The notes under the pieces: generated by a model
Seen by the model: only the letters and a program-made list of their open reading frames with translations
The model's database searches: none
What the model was told of the DNA's origin: nothing
Translations under genes and position numbers: made by a program
NCBI RefSeq assembly: GCF_003574655.1
Contig: NZ_QNUM01000008.1
Coordinates: forward strand, 62,001-126,000
Length of the DNA: 64,000 nucleotides
Reading direction: 5' to 3'
DNA from: Cohaesibacter haloalkalitolerans
GTDB lineage: Bacteria > Pseudomonadota > Alphaproteobacteria > Rhizobiales > Cohaesibacteraceae
Shown here: positions 1 to 9,604 of the stretch, in pieces
How positions within the stretch are numbered: position 1 is the first letter of the stretch
How the letters are laid out: each line of letters opens with the position of its first letter

Positions 1-37
1 GGAAATAGTTGGGTATTTGACCACGCAAATTGGGCTG

Positions 38-53
38 TTAACCTTTCATTAAC
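38..53 (+). promoter_or_regulatory. CtrA box 1 upstream of fliF
   Basis: The sequence is TTAA, seven bases, then TTAAC, an exact match to the TTAA-N7-TTAAC consensus known for CtrA in alphaproteobacteria. It lies about 85 bp before the fliF start, and ctrA itself is in this window. CtrA control of the fliF operon is known in Caulobacter; here it is inferred from the motif. Confidence 0.7.
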
Positions 54-60
54 CAAACCC

Positions 61-76
61 TTAACATGTTGTTAAC
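61..76 (+). promoter_or_regulatory. CtrA box 2 upstream of fliF
   Basis: A second exact TTAA-N7-TTAAC match, eight bases after the first box. Tandem boxes fit cooperative CtrA binding at the fliF operon promoter. Its left half by chance resembles the catabolic operator described at 48 and 61 kb. Confidence 0.7.
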
Positions 77-82
77 CATCTC

Positions 83-101
83 CTAGGAAAATATTGCCTA
101 G
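83..101. promoter_or_regulatory. 19-bp inverted repeat CTAGG-N9-CCTAG before fliF
   Basis: CTAGG and CCTAG arms are separated by nine bases, 38 bp before the fliF GTG. The same arrangement occurs at 11024-11042, and with one arm mismatch at 11118-11136, between fliI and ctrA. The shared position near flagellar and cell-cycle genes suggests a regulator site. FlbD, encoded in the downstream operon, is one candidate, but no binding can be read from sequence alone. Confidence 0.5.
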
Positions 102-138
102 TGATTTGGTGCATCTCTGAAACGACAAGGCTAATGGT

Positions 139-1779
139 GTGAACGGACTATTCGACTTCTTCAAAACGCTTGGCCCCGCCCGTCTGGCTGCGATGGGGGT
201 GGTGACTGCCGTTTTGATCGGATTCTTCGCCTTCATCATGATGCGGGTGAGTGAACCGACCCTTTCCCCACTCTACACGGACCTGTCGTTCGAGGATTCC
301 ATCCAGATCACCAAGCTGCTCGATGCCCAGAACATCAAGCATGAAGTCCTCGACGAGGGGGCTGTCATTCTGGCACCGAAAGCGGACATCCTCAAACTGC
401 GCATGCAGCTGGCAGAAAGCGGCCTGCCGACCGGCGGCAATGTCGGCTACGAGATTTTTGACAAGACCGAAACCCTCGGCACCACGAGCTTCATTCAGAA
501 TGTGAACCATCTGCGCGCGCTGGAAGGCGAACTGTCCCGTTCCATCCGCACCATCCGCAACGTGCGTCAGGCCCGTGTTCACCTTGTCATGCCGAAGAGC
601 GAGCTCTTCAAGCGCGACCAGAAGCAACCGTCCGCCTCGATTGCCGTCAAGCTGCAGGGCAATCTGAACACGGCACAGATTCAGGCCATCCAGCATCTGG
701 TCGGTTCCGCCGTCGAAGGGCTCGACCCGGAAAACGTGACCATCGTTGACGAACGGGGCCGCCTGCTGGCCTCCGGCCGCGGCAATGACGAAAGCTACAT
801 GTCCGCTCACATGGAAGAACGGCAGGTTCAGCTTGAAAATCGCCTGCGCAACCAGGTTGACGAAATTGTCTCCTCGATTGTTGGTCAGGGTCGGACCCGC
901 ATCGAGGTTGCTGCCGAAATGAACTTCAACAAGGTCACGGAAACCAATGACCTTTACGATCCGGATGGTCAGGTTGTCCGGTCCACCCAGACCCGCTCGG
1001 AAAACGCCAACAGCAAAGACCAGGAAAGCAATGCCGGCGTAACGGTTGGCAATCAGCTGCCTGATGCCAACGCCAATGACCAGCCAGCCGGTTCGCAGGA
1101 AAATTCCGCAACCACGGAAGAGCTGGTCAACTACGAAATCTCGCGCAAGACCACGACAGAAGTCATTCAGGGCGGTCGCATCGAGCGGCTGTCTGTGGCT
1201 GTTCTTGTCGACGGCACCTACGAGAAGAACGCCAACGGCGAACTGGTCTACACCCCCAGAACCCCCGAAGAGCTGGAACAGATCGCAACGCTGGTTCGTT
1301 CCGCAGTCGGCTTTGATCAGACCCGCGGCGACAAGGTTGAAGTGATCAACCTGCAGTTTGCCGAAGGACCGCAGACAGTATTCGAAGAAACAGGCAATGA
1401 ACTGTTTGCGTTTACCAAAGATGACTATATGCGCTTTGCGGAACTGGGCATCATGTTCATCATGACCCTGCTCGTCCTGTTCATGGTCGTCCGTCCGCTG
1501 ATGAAGCGCATGTTCGAGAAGGGCGATGACCAGAAAGATGATCTGGACATCATCATCGGTCCGGATGGCGTTGCCATGATCAAGAGCGAGAGCGGGGAAC
1601 TGATCCCGGCCCCGCATGGTGATGACGATGCCAAGCATCCGACCATGCATGCCATTGAGCTGGCACAGCTGCAGGGCGCCCTGCAGGCAGACACCCTGAT
1701 CAAGGTCGGCGATCTGGTCAAAGAAAACCCTGAAGAAGCAGCCAAGATCATCCGTCTCTGGCTGCAGGATGCAGCATGA
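139..1779 (+). CDS. fliF: Flagellar MS-ring protein FliF
   Basis: FliF builds the MS ring, the membrane base of the flagellar motor and export gate housing. The 546-residue product has an N-terminal membrane segment (about residues 16-37), a YscJ/FliF ring domain, a polar middle region rich in Asn, Gln and Ser, a second membrane helix (about 434-453) and a C-terminal cytoplasmic tail that in this family binds FliG. The start is GTG; a nearby upstream ATG (from 134) is closed by a stop after two codons. It is the first gene of a six-gene flagellar run, and its last bases overlap the fliG start (ATGA). Two CtrA boxes lie upstream. Confidence 0.96.
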   Translation: MNGLFDFFKTLGPARLAAMGVVTAVLIGFFAFIMMRVSEPTLSPLYTDLSFEDSIQITKLLDAQNIKHEVLDEGAVILAPKADILKLRMQLAESGLPTGGNVGYEIFDKTETLGTTSFIQNVNHLRALEGELSRSIRTIRNVRQARVHLVMPKSELFKRDQKQPSASIAVKLQGNLNTAQIQAIQHLVGSAVEGLDPENVTIVDERGRLLASGRGNDESYMSAHMEERQVQLENRLRNQVDEIVSSIVGQGRTRIEVAAEMNFNKVTETNDLYDPDGQVVRSTQTRSENANSKDQESNAGVTVGNQLPDANANDQPAGSQENSATTEELVNYEISRKTTTEVIQGGRIERLSVAVLVDGTYEKNANGELVYTPRTPEELEQIATLVRSAVGFDQTRGDKVEVINLQFAEGPQTVFEETGNELFAFTKDDYMRFAELGIMFIMTLLVLFMVVRPLMKRMFEKGDDQKDDLDIIIGPDGVAMIKSESGELIPAPHGDDDAKHPTMHAIELAQLQGALQADTLIKVGDLVKENPEEAAKIIRLWLQDAA

Positions 1780-2849
1780 GGAAACCGATGGCATCAACCG
1801 CCCTGACCAACATGAAGAATGCCAATGCGTCTGTCTCGGAGGCCCATGAGGAACGCGAGCTGTCCGGTGCGGAGAAGGCTTCGATCATCCTGCTCGCTCT
1901 CGGAGACGAACATGGCGGCCCGATCTGGAGTCGGCTCGACGACATCGAAATCAAGCAGGTCTCGATCTCCATGTCCAAGCTTGGCGGCATCACGCCGAAC
2001 ATGCTTGACAATCTGATCATCGAGTTTGTTTCCCGCCTGTCCTCCAAGGGTGCAGTAACCGGCAACTTCGATTCCACCGAACGCCTGCTACTGTCCTTCC
2101 TGCCACAGGATCGCGTCAACGCGATCATGGAAGAAATCCGTGGCCCGGCAGGTCGCAACATGTGGGAGAAACTGTCCAACGTTCAGGAGAACGTGCTGGC
2201 CAACTATCTCAAGAACGAATATCCGCAGACGGTTGCCGTTGTGCTCTCGAAGATCAAATCCGACCACGCAGCCAAGGTGCTGTCGATCATGCCGGAAGAC
2301 TTCGGGCTCGAAGTCATCAATCGCATGCTGTCCATGGAAGCCGTGCAGAAGGAAGTGCTGGAAAAGGTCGAGCAGACCCTGCGTGTCGAATTCATGTCGA
2401 ACCTGTCGACCACCCAGCGTCGCGATGCCCACGAGGTCATGGCCGACATCTTCAACAATTTCGACCGTCAGACAGAAGCCCGCCTGCTTGCCGCACTGGA
2501 AGAGGAGAACCGGGAGTCGGCCGAGAAGATCAAGCAGTTGATGTTCACCTTCGAGGACCTCAGCAAGCTCGATTCGAGCGGTGTTCAGGCTCTGCTGCAG
2601 AATATCGAGAAAGACGTTCTGGCACTTGCCCTCAAGGGCGCGAACGAAACCATCCGGACCCTGTTCCTCGACAACATGTCCCAGCGTGCTGGTGCCATGC
2701 TCAAGGAAGACATGGAAAGCATGGGGCCGGTTCGCCTGCGCGACGTCGACGAGGCACAGGGCTCCATGGTCAACATGGCCAAGGATCTTGCCGCACGCGG
2801 CGAAATTCTCATCGCCAAGGGCAACAGCGACGACGAGCTGATCTACTAG
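1776..2849 (+). CDS. fliG: Flagellar motor switch protein FliG
   Basis: FliG is the C-ring rotor protein that contacts FliF on one side and the MotA stator on the other, generating torque. The 357 residues cover the N-terminal, middle and C-terminal FliG domains expected for the family (usual length about 330-360). The middle region has the conserved [12 protein letters not shown] stretch and the C-terminal part carries charged torque-helix residues. The gene overlaps fliF by four bases, so the two are probably translationally coupled. An in-frame ATG at 1788 is a possible alternative start. Confidence 0.95.
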   Translation: MRKPMASTALTNMKNANASVSEAHEERELSGAEKASIILLALGDEHGGPIWSRLDDIEIKQVSISMSKLGGITPNMLDNLIIEFVSRLSSKGAVTGNFDSTERLLLSFLPQDRVNAIMEEIRGPAGRNMWEKLSNVQENVLANYLKNEYPQTVAVVLSKIKSDHAAKVLSIMPEDFGLEVINRMLSMEAVQKEVLEKVEQTLRVEFMSNLSTTQRRDAHEVMADIFNNFDRQTEARLLAALEEENRESAEKIKQLMFTFEDLSKLDSSGVQALLQNIEKDVLALALKGANETIRTLFLDNMSQRAGAMLKEDMESMGPVRLRDVDEAQGSMVNMAKDLAARGEILIAKGNSDDELIY

Positions 2850-2960
2850 ACCGGCCCGACACAAGAACAGCCCGTCGTGCCAGCCCTTCCGTTGGCCGCG
2901 ACAACAGAATGAAACGACAACCGCCCCTGGAAAAATTGGGCAAACCGGAATCAGAAAAGA

Positions 2961-3866
2961 ATGTCACAGGCAGCTCGCTATCTCTTCGATCTGGACTTTT
3001 CCGCTCCGCCGGAACCAGTCATTGAAGAACAGATCGAGGAAATTCCGCCCGAACCGATGATTACGGTTGCCGAGCACGAGCGCCTGCTGGCTGAAGCAAG
3101 GGCTGCTGCCTTTGCCGAAGGCGAGGCAAAGGCGCACGACGAGCGGGACTTGCTGGCCAGTGAACAACGGGTTGCTCTGGAAAAGGAAATCGTCGAGCAA
3201 ATCTCGATGGTCTACACCGAGGTCGGCACCCTGATGCAGCGTCTTGAAAGGGATGCCAGCAATCTGGCCTTCGCCTTCGCCTCGCGCTTTGCCGAAAAGC
3301 TGGTCGCACAAGAGCCCAAAGGCGAGATCATGGCCCTGCTCAACCAGATTCTGGCACCACTGCGCAAGACGCCCCATATCTCGATCCGCCTCAATGATGC
3401 GGTCGCCGACGATGTCAAGGCTGCCGTGGATCAGCAGATGAACGAGCTCGGCTTCACCGGGACCCTGACCATCCTGCCAGACCCGGCAATCATGCCTGGC
3501 GACTGCTCGGTGGAATGGGTCGATGGCGGCATCGGTCGCAACATGCGCAGCGCCATCCGTCAGGTTGAGCAGTTGCTCACCGACCATTTCGCGCATGTCC
3601 CCGAAGACCCGGAAGATCCCGAAGAGGAAGAAGCCGAGGAAGCTGAGGCAGCCTCGGATACCACGGACGACCAGCCGGAAGCAGGCATGACCGAGGCCAG
3701 CCCTGACGATGAAGCCACGGCCAACGAAGCCCTTTCCGATGACGGCCATGCCACAAGCGCCGATGAAGCCGCAGATGGACAGGCCTCGGACGCTGCCCCC
3801 TCCCCCACCGGAGAAGCCTCCGAGATGGCAGTAGACGACCTTGATGCAGAGAGAGAAGAGCAATGA
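2961..3866 (+). CDS. fliH: FliH-like flagellar export regulator with long acidic tail
   Basis: Position between fliG and fliN, and the N-terminal phrase ARYLFDLDFS, match the FliH/FlbE proteins of alphaproteobacterial fliFGHN operons. FliH binds the export ATPase FliI and links it to the C ring. Residues 1-60 are proline and acid rich, 60-110 are predicted helical, and about 110-210 form the conserved C-terminal domain. From about residue 213 to the end (301) the chain is dominated by Glu, Asp, Ala and Ser and looks disordered; such a tail is not part of the core family. The stop overlaps the fliN start (ATGA). Confidence 0.8.
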   Translation: MSQAARYLFDLDFSAPPEPVIEEQIEEIPPEPMITVAEHERLLAEARAAAFAEGEAKAHDERDLLASEQRVALEKEIVEQISMVYTEVGTLMQRLERDASNLAFAFASRFAEKLVAQEPKGEIMALLNQILAPLRKTPHISIRLNDAVADDVKAAVDQQMNELGFTGTLTILPDPAIMPGDCSVEWVDGGIGRNMRSAIRQVEQLLTDHFAHVPEDPEDPEEEEAEEAEAASDTTDDQPEAGMTEASPDDEATANEALSDDGHATSADEAADGQASDAAPSPTGEASEMAVDDLDAEREEQ

Positions 3867-4204
3867 GTGACAACGACAAGAATGAAGGCCTCACTTTGCA
3901 AGAACAGAATGCCCGAGCGATTGCCGAAGCAGACTTTTCCGAGGACTCCAATCAGAAGAATGCAGCCGATCTGGAAGCGGTCTTCGACGTTCCGGTCCAG
4001 GTGTCTGCCATTCTGGGCCGGGCCAAAATGCCGGTTAGCGAGTTGCTGGATCTGGATGTCGGCAACGTGCTCGAACTTGACCGCAAGGTCGGTGAAGCCG
4101 TCGACATTTATGTGAATTCCCGTCTGGTTGCCCGCGGCGAGGTTGTCCTCGTCGAAGAGAAGTTGGGCGTGACCATGACTGAAATCATCAAATCTGAAAA
4201 ATAG
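3863..4204 (+). CDS. fliN: Flagellar motor switch protein FliN
   Basis: FliN forms the base of the C ring with FliM and takes part in switching and export. The 113-residue product consists of a variable N-terminal 40 residues followed by a SpoA/FliN domain, seen in VPVQVSAILGRAKMPVSELL and the closing VGVTMTEII-type strand (here LGVTMTEIIKSEK). Length is typical. It overlaps fliH by four bases and is followed after 14 bases by flbD. Confidence 0.94.
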   Translation: MSDNDKNEGLTLQEQNARAIAEADFSEDSNQKNAADLEAVFDVPVQVSAILGRAKMPVSELLDLDVGNVLELDRKVGEAVDIYVNSRLVARGEVVLVEEKLGVTMTEIIKSEK

Positions 4205-4218
4205 GTTGGAAGAGAAAA

Positions 4219-5592
4219 ATGCGCCTCCTTATTACCGGTACCCTCAATGGCCAGCTTTCCCAGGCAACCAAGATTGCACTGGATCGCGGTGCTCAGGTTT
4301 CCCACGCCGAAACGGCGCAAATGGCCATCAGCCACCTGCGGGCCGGGCGCGGCGCCGACCTGATGATGATCGACGTCAAGCTCGACATTGCCGGACTGAT
4401 CCGCTCCCTCGAGGACGAGCGCATCACCATCCCGGTCATTGCTTGCGGTGTGGAGAATGACGCCCGTGCAGCGGTCAACGCCATCCGGGCTGGTGCGAAG
4501 GAATATATTCCTCTGCCGCCGGATCCGGAAATCATCGCCGCCGTTCTGGAAGCCGTCTCAAAGGATCAGGGTGATCTCATCCACCGTGACCCGGCAATGA
4601 GCAATGTGGTGCAGCTGGCCAACCAGATTGCCCCCAGCGACGCCTCTGTTCTGATCACCGGCGAAAGCGGCACCGGCAAGGAAGTGCTGGCCAAGCACCT
4701 GCACAAGCATTCCCGTCGCGCCTCCCATCCATTCGTTTCTGTCAACTGCGCCGCCATTCCGGAGAATCTTCTGGAATCGGAGCTGTTCGGCCACGAAAAG
4801 GGCGCCTTCACTGGCGCCATCGCCCGCCGTATCGGCAAGTTCGAGGAAGCCAATGGCGGCACCCTGCTGCTCGATGAAATCTCGGAGATGGACATCCGGT
4901 TGCAGGCCAAGCTGCTGCGCGCCATTCAGGAACGCGTGATCGACCGCGTGGGCGGCACCAAGCCCGTGCCGGTCGACATCCGCATCATCGCAACGTCCAA
5001 CCGCAACCTTGCCGATGAAGTGCGCTCTGGCAATTTCCGCGAGGATTTGCTCTTCCGCCTCAATGTCATCAACCTGCAGATTCCGCCACTGCGCGAACGC
5101 CCACAAGACATCGACCTGCTGGCCGCCCATTTCGCCGACAAATACGCCCAGGCCAACGGCCTGCCCCAGCGCAAGCTGAGCCAGGACTGCTACCGCCATC
5201 TGCATGCCTGCACATGGCAGGGCAACGTGCGTGAACTGGAAAACACCATCCACCGTGCCGTGCTTCTGGCAACCGGCGTCGAGATCAGCGCCGAGGCCCT
5301 GCGCATGCCGGACGGCAGCCGCATGGACGAAACGATCATCGGCATGGCAAGCGGCCCGGCGGCTCAGGCTGTCATCGCAGCCGAAGGCGTAACGCGCACA
5401 CTGGTCGGTCGCACCGTGGCTGAAGTGGAACAGGATCTTATCCTCGACACCCTCGACCACTGCCTTGGCAACCGCACCCATGCCGCCAACATTCTGGGCA
5501 TCTCCATTCGCACCCTGCGCAACAAGCTCAAGCAGTATTCGGACGAAGGTGTTGAGATCCCGATGCCCGGAGAAGCAAGACAGGCTGGTTGA
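4219..5592 (+). CDS. flbD: FlbD-type sigma-54 dependent flagellar regulator
   Basis: This is a bacterial enhancer-binding protein that drives sigma-54 transcription of late flagellar genes. Residues 1-115 resemble a receiver but lack the usual acidic pair at the start of the fold (sequence LLITGT), so phosphorylation is doubtful, as in Caulobacter FlbD. The AAA+ domain (about 125-360) shows Walker A GESGTGKE, the sigma-54 contact loop GAFTGA and Walker B GGTLLLDE. The C-terminus has a Fis-type helix-turn-helix (HAANILGISIRTLRNKL). It sits between fliN and flhA, the same place as in Caulobacter. A FliX partner is not in this window. Confidence 0.92.
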   Translation: MRLLITGTLNGQLSQATKIALDRGAQVSHAETAQMAISHLRAGRGADLMMIDVKLDIAGLIRSLEDERITIPVIACGVENDARAAVNAIRAGAKEYIPLPPDPEIIAAVLEAVSKDQGDLIHRDPAMSNVVQLANQIAPSDASVLITGESGTGKEVLAKHLHKHSRRASHPFVSVNCAAIPENLLESELFGHEKGAFTGAIARRIGKFEEANGGTLLLDEISEMDIRLQAKLLRAIQERVIDRVGGTKPVPVDIRIIATSNRNLADEVRSGNFREDLLFRLNVINLQIPPLRERPQDIDLLAAHFADKYAQANGLPQRKLSQDCYRHLHACTWQGNVRELENTIHRAVLLATGVEISAEALRMPDGSRMDETIIGMASGPAAQAVIAAEGVTRTLVGRTVAEVEQDLILDTLDHCLGNRTHAANILGISIRTLRNKLKQYSDEGVEIPMPGEARQAG

Positions 5593-5670
5593 TTGAGAAA
5601 ACTCCGGCTTTGGAATTGGCAAGAATCAGGAGATAAACGGTATTAGCTCTCCCTGTGATGGACCTGCTCA

Positions 5671-7830
5671 ATGAGTGACGCAAACGCGACAGCCCCGGCG
5701 GAAAACGCCTCTGACTCCCCGGCATCCTCCGGATCCCGGGGACCGTCGCCGCTCGACCAGTTAAGCCACCTCATCACCTTCCTGCGACAGGGCGACCTTG
5801 GTCTGGCCATCGGCGTGATGACCATTCTCGTGGTCATGATCCTGCCGCTGCCTTCGGCTTTCATGGATATGTTCCTTGCCATATCCATCATCTTTTCGGT
5901 GCTCATTCTGATGACATCGCTGTTCATCAGGGCACCACTGGAATTTTCGTCCTTCCCGACGATCCTGCTGGTCTCGACCATGTTGCGGCTGGCGCTGAAC
6001 CTGGCATCGACCCGTCTCATTCTGGCCTATGGCCATGAAGGCCCAGGCGCAGCAGGCAACGTCATTGAAGCCTTCGGCAATTTCGTCACCCGCGGCAACT
6101 TCGTCATCGGCGTCATCGTCTTCGCCATTCTGGTCACGGTGAACTTCGTCGTTATCACCAAGGGTTCGGGCCGTATCGCCGAAGTCGCCGCCCGTTTCAC
6201 CCTCGACGCCATGCCCGGCAAGCAGATGGCAATCGACGCCGACCTGTCGGCAGGCCTCATCAATGAGGAAGAGGCCAAGAAGCGCCGCAAGGATCTTGCC
6301 GATGAAAGCACCTTCTTCGGCGCCATGGACGGTGCCAGCAAATTCGTGCGCGGTGACGCCATAGCCGGTCTCATCATCACCTTCATCAACGTCCTTGGCG
6401 GCATCATCATCGGCGTCGCCCAGAAAGACATGGCGATTGGTGATGCAGCCCAGTCCTATACTCTTTTGACCATTGGTGACGGTCTGGTCTCCCAGATTCC
6501 GGCCCTGATCGTTTCGACCGCCGCCGGCATTCTGGTTTCCAAGGCAGGCGTCAGTGGCTCTGCCGACAAGGCCCTCGTTGACCAGCTCTCCGGCTATCCG
6601 AAAGCACTGGGCATGTCCTCTGCCGTCATGGTCGTCATGGCCTTTCTGCCCGGCATGCCACTCATCCCGTTCCTTACACTGGGCGTCGGCGCAGGCTATC
6701 TCTCCTACAAGGCCAGCCAGAAGCACAAGCGTCAGGCCCTTCAGAAGGTCATTGAAGAGAAACAGCAGGAGCTGCGCGAGGCCGCCCCGCCCAAGGAAGA
6801 GCCGATCAGCGCGGTGCTCAAGATGGACGAACTGCGCCTCGAACTTGGCTATGGTCTCATCAGCATGGCCAGCGGCAATGCCTCTCAGGCCCTGACCGAC
6901 CAGATCAAGGCGCTGCGCCGCCAGCTCGCCTCCGAGATGGGCTTCATCATGCCCGCCGTCCGCATCATGGACAACGTCCAGCTGCAGGCCAACGACTATA
7001 TTCTGAAGGTCAAGGAAGTCGAAGTCGGGCGCGGCGTGGTCTATCCGAACCAGTTCATGACCATGGACCCGACCGGCGCCGACATCACCCTGCCGGGCAT
7101 CAAGACCACCGAGCCGACCTTCGGCCTGCCTGCTGTCTGGATTGATGGCTCCCTGCGCGAGGAAGCAGCCATCCTCGGCCTGACGGTCGTCGACCCGGCC
7201 ACGGTGATCTCCACGCACCTCACCGAAATCATCAAGGCCAACATGGGCGAGCTGCTCTCCTATGCGGTTGTTCAGGGACTGCTCGACGAACTGCCGAAGG
7301 ATCAGAAAAAGCTGGTCGACGACATCGTACCGAACCAGATCACCATTTCCGGCATCCAGCGTGTGCTGCAAAGCCTGCTGGCCGAGCGGATTTCCATTCG
7401 CGATCTGTCCGCCATTTTGGAAGGCGTCGCCGACGCCTCCGGCTTCACCCGCTCCATCCAGACCATGACCGAACACGTGCGCCGCCGTCTTGCCCTGCAG
7501 ATCTGCGCCAGCCATCAGGCACCGGGCGGCTATCTGCCAATCCTGACCATGTCGCCAAAATGGGAACGGGAATTCTCCAATGCCCTCATTGGCGAGGGCG
7601 ACGAAAAGCAATTGGCAATGGCCCCCAGCAAGCTGCAGGAGTTCGTTGGCCTTGTGCGCGACGGCTATGAAGACGCCGCTCAGGTGGGAGAAATTCCGGT
7701 GCTGTTAACCTCTCCGCTGATCCGCCCCTATGTCCGCTCGATCATTGAGCGGTTCCGGGCCCACACGACGGTTCTCAGCCAGAATGAGATCCACACGCGG
7801 GTCCGCCTTAAGACAGTTGGCTCAATTTGA
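5671..7830 (+). CDS. flhA: Flagellar export gate protein FlhA
   Basis: FlhA is the large membrane component of the flagellar type III export gate and receives chaperone-substrate complexes. The 719-residue product has about eight membrane helices in the first 345 residues, including the FHIPEP signature region (about 87-118, RAPLEFSSFPTILL onward), and a soluble C-terminal domain (about 360-719). Length matches the family (about 690-720). It lies 78 bp after flbD in the same direction and closes the operon; a GC-rich hairpin follows. Confidence 0.95.
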   Translation: MSDANATAPAENASDSPASSGSRGPSPLDQLSHLITFLRQGDLGLAIGVMTILVVMILPLPSAFMDMFLAISIIFSVLILMTSLFIRAPLEFSSFPTILLVSTMLRLALNLASTRLILAYGHEGPGAAGNVIEAFGNFVTRGNFVIGVIVFAILVTVNFVVITKGSGRIAEVAARFTLDAMPGKQMAIDADLSAGLINEEEAKKRRKDLADESTFFGAMDGASKFVRGDAIAGLIITFINVLGGIIIGVAQKDMAIGDAAQSYTLLTIGDGLVSQIPALIVSTAAGILVSKAGVSGSADKALVDQLSGYPKALGMSSAVMVVMAFLPGMPLIPFLTLGVGAGYLSYKASQKHKRQALQKVIEEKQQELREAAPPKEEPISAVLKMDELRLELGYGLISMASGNASQALTDQIKALRRQLASEMGFIMPAVRIMDNVQLQANDYILKVKEVEVGRGVVYPNQFMTMDPTGADITLPGIKTTEPTFGLPAVWIDGSLREEAAILGLTVVDPATVISTHLTEIIKANMGELLSYAVVQGLLDELPKDQKKLVDDIVPNQITISGIQRVLQSLLAERISIRDLSAILEGVADASGFTRSIQTMTEHVRRRLALQICASHQAPGGYLPILTMSPKWEREFSNALIGEGDEKQLAMAPSKLQEFVGLVRDGYEDAAQVGEIPVLLTSPLIRPYVRSIIERFRAHTTVLSQNEIHTRVRLKTVGSI

Positions 7831-7846
7831 TACACCCGTGCAAAAT

Positions 7847-7865
7847 GCCCGCTTCCGAGGCGGGC
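7847..7865. terminator. GC-rich hairpin after flhA
   Basis: GCCCGC and GCGGGC form a 6-bp stem around a 7-base loop, flanked by shorter complementary TGCA arms. It stands between convergent flhA and the small membrane protein gene. There is no clear T-run on either side, so termination is likely but not certain. Confidence 0.5.
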
Positions 7866-7927
7866 GTTCTGCAGTTTGGCCAGTTAACAAACAGCGCTGA
7901 AAAGTAACGATTAGGGCCGTTTGAAGG

Positions 7928-8368
7928 CTATTTCCGCACCATGACCGAGGCCAGAACCGAGGCCAGTGTCGCAGTGGCATAGAACCAGATTCCCGGCATC
8001 GCCGAAGCGGTTGCCAGACCGCTGGTCTTGGCCGAGAAGATCACCAGCGCAACCAGCAGCACATCCATCATCGACCATTTGCTGGCAACCGACAGCAGCG
8101 CCAGCGAGCGCGACTTCTTGCCCCGATAGACAGCAATATGCAACAGCAGGATCTTGGCAGCGGGCAGCAGCACCGAAAAGGCGATGATGATCAGCGCCAG
8201 CACCGTCTCTCCCTGCTCCCAGAGCCCCATGATGATGGTCTTGAGCGACGGGGTCTCCGTGAAGAACAAAAGCTTGTCCAGCGACACCAGCGGCAGGGTG
8301 ATCCCCAGACCAAAAGAAAAGGCGGCAACAGCCAGAAGAATGGGCAGGAGAATGGCAGACAACAGCAC
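7928..8368 (-). CDS. Small PqiA-like integral membrane protein
   Basis: The 146 residues contain about four hydrophobic segments (near 1-28, 50-75, 85-110 and 120-143), with the phrase LALLSVASKWSMMDVLLVALVI. This resembles the conserved K-W-SMxDVf region of paraquat-inducible protein A domains, which in larger proteins work with MCE-type lipid transport. Here only one half-length domain is present. The start is GTG, with GAGGG just upstream. It lies 50 bp after hemG on the same strand and may share its transcript. Function is unknown. Confidence 0.65.
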   Translation of the reverse strand: MLLSAILLPILLAVAAFSFGLGITLPLVSLDKLLFFTETPSLKTIIMGLWEQGETVLALIIIAFSVLLPAAKILLLHIAVYRGKKSRSLALLSVASKWSMMDVLLVALVIFSAKTSGLATASAMPGIWFYATATLASVLASVMVRK

Positions 8369-8418
8369 GCCCTCGACAAATGCACTTGATGGATACGACG
8401 AAAACTCAGTCCCTACCC

Positions 8419-8964
8419 TTATACAAGCGCAGCGATCTCTTCGGCCAGCTCTTTCACCTGATCCCAGTCCGTAAATTCGATCGTCACGGTGGGATCGGTT
8501 GGCCCCTTGGTCATCCGCATGATCAGACGGATCATGAAGCGGTCAAAGGCGCGATATCTGGGATAATCCAGCTTTCCGGCAATGGCTCTGACCAGCACCG
8601 GCGACAGCGGATGCCGCTCAACCCATTTGCGCAGATAGACGCTGTTCTCGATGACCCGTTTGTGCGGCTTGCGCGCCGTCAGATTGACAGACAGCATGGC
8701 AAGCGGCTTTTCCAGTAGCCTGTCCTTGAAATGCTTCAAAAAGCGCTCTGCAGGCTTCAGATGATACCCATAGCGGATGGCAGCCAGCATGATGACAAAA
8801 TCTGCGACATCCACCTCAGGCGCCAGTTTGGACGGATCGGGATGGCAGGTCAGATCGATCAGCGCGACCTCCTGCCCCAAAGCGTGCAAATGTCCGGAAA
8901 GGGTAGTGGCGATTTTTTCGGTCTGCCCGTCGTGGCTGACGAAAAAAAGTGCGATCTTGGCCAT
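8419..8964 (-). CDS. hemG: HemG-type flavodoxin-like protoporphyrinogen dehydrogenase
   Basis: HemG oxidises protoporphyrinogen IX to protoporphyrin IX in haem synthesis, passing electrons to quinones. The 181-residue product has a flavodoxin fold with an FMN phosphate loop near residues 9-18 (SHDGQTEKIA). It also has the HemG-type stretches MLAAIRYGYH and SVNLTARKP and the C-terminal region around PRYRAFDRFMIRLIM. Length matches the family. Many alphaproteobacteria use HemJ instead, so its presence is informative. It is not functionally tied to the neighbouring flagellar genes. Confidence 0.82.
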   Translation of the reverse strand: MAKIALFFVSHDGQTEKIATTLSGHLHALGQEVALIDLTCHPDPSKLAPEVDVADFVIMLAAIRYGYHLKPAERFLKHFKDRLLEKPLAMLSVNLTARKPHKRVIENSVYLRKWVERHPLSPVLVRAIAGKLDYPRYRAFDRFMIRLIMRMTKGPTDPTVTIEFTDWDQVKELAEEIAALV

Positions 8965-9070
8965 AGGGAAACAGCTGCCTTTGAATTCAATGCTTTGTCA
9001 GCCTTACTCGAAAAAGCAGCAGGAGGCCACCGGTCGCGGCCCGATTTGTTCGATAATCACAAATAGGCAA

Positions 9071-9102
9071 CGGATTTGCCATCGCTTCGATGGGCAAATC
9101 CG
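9071..9102. repeat. Strong hairpin between fliJ and hemG
   Basis: A perfect 10-bp stem (CGGATTTGCC with GGCAAATCCG) is continued by a 4-bp inner stem with one bulged base and a three-base loop. It lies downstream of fliJ on the minus strand. No T-run follows on that strand, so it may be a processing or pausing structure, or a weak terminator. Confidence 0.5.
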
Positions 9103-9177
9103 CAAAAAGGAGTATACACGAACCACAAGGCTGGTCGGGCGACCAGCTCTCGGAAGTCCTCAAAATCAATGGAAGCC

Positions 9178-9591
9178 CTAGCGGCCGCGTCGATGGCCGA
9201 TCATGGCGAAATCATCCAGCTCGTCCTGTTCGGCCTGATCCCGGGCAGCCTGTTCGCGCAGATGATCGCGTTCTTCCAGCATTTCGACCTTCTTCATGTC
9301 AGCCACAGCTTCGCGCAACTGATCCTGCGCCCGTTCCAGCTGTTCATTCAGATCATCGATGGAAACCTGCAGGTTTTCCTTGCGCTGCATGGCCGCCTTC
9401 GCAAAGGTCGGATAGGCAAAATGACCGATATCGCTGATGCCCGCCTTCTCTTCCTCGATGGCAATCTGCGCATCAAGATCGCGGATCATGCCCTCGAACT
9501 CGGTAACCATCAACTCGATCTGACCAACCTGACGGCGCTTTTCATCAACCTGAAAGCGTTTCAGACGGATAAGACTCTCACGTGACTTCAT
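9178..9591 (-). CDS. fliJ: Flagellar export protein FliJ
   Basis: FliJ is a small coiled-coil protein that inserts into the FliI hexamer and couples it to the export gate. The 137 residues are almost wholly helical and charged, with heptad-like spacing from about 5 to 120, and begin with MKSRESLIRLKRFQVDEKRR, typical of the family. It follows fliI by 13 bp, which supports the assignment in spite of low sequence conservation in this family. Confidence 0.85.
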   Translation of the reverse strand: MKSRESLIRLKRFQVDEKRRQVGQIELMVTEFEGMIRDLDAQIAIEEEKAGISDIGHFAYPTFAKAAMQRKENLQVSIDDLNEQLERAQDQLREAVADMKKVEMLEERDHLREQAARDQAEQDELDDFAMIGHRRGR

Positions 9592-9604
9592 TACTCAATA
9601 CTCC

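Noticed and set aside
61-72. TTAACATGTT before fliF as a further HpaR operator
   Set aside because: It is the left half of an exact CtrA box and lacks the full palindrome; position before a flagellar gene fits CtrA far better.
148-1797. Long antisense open frame opposite fliF (549 codons), and similar ones opposite flhA (5761-7611) and ilvD (27722-29638)
   Set aside because: They mirror real genes of high GC third-position bias, have no family character and no ribosome-binding sites, so they are by-products of codon use.
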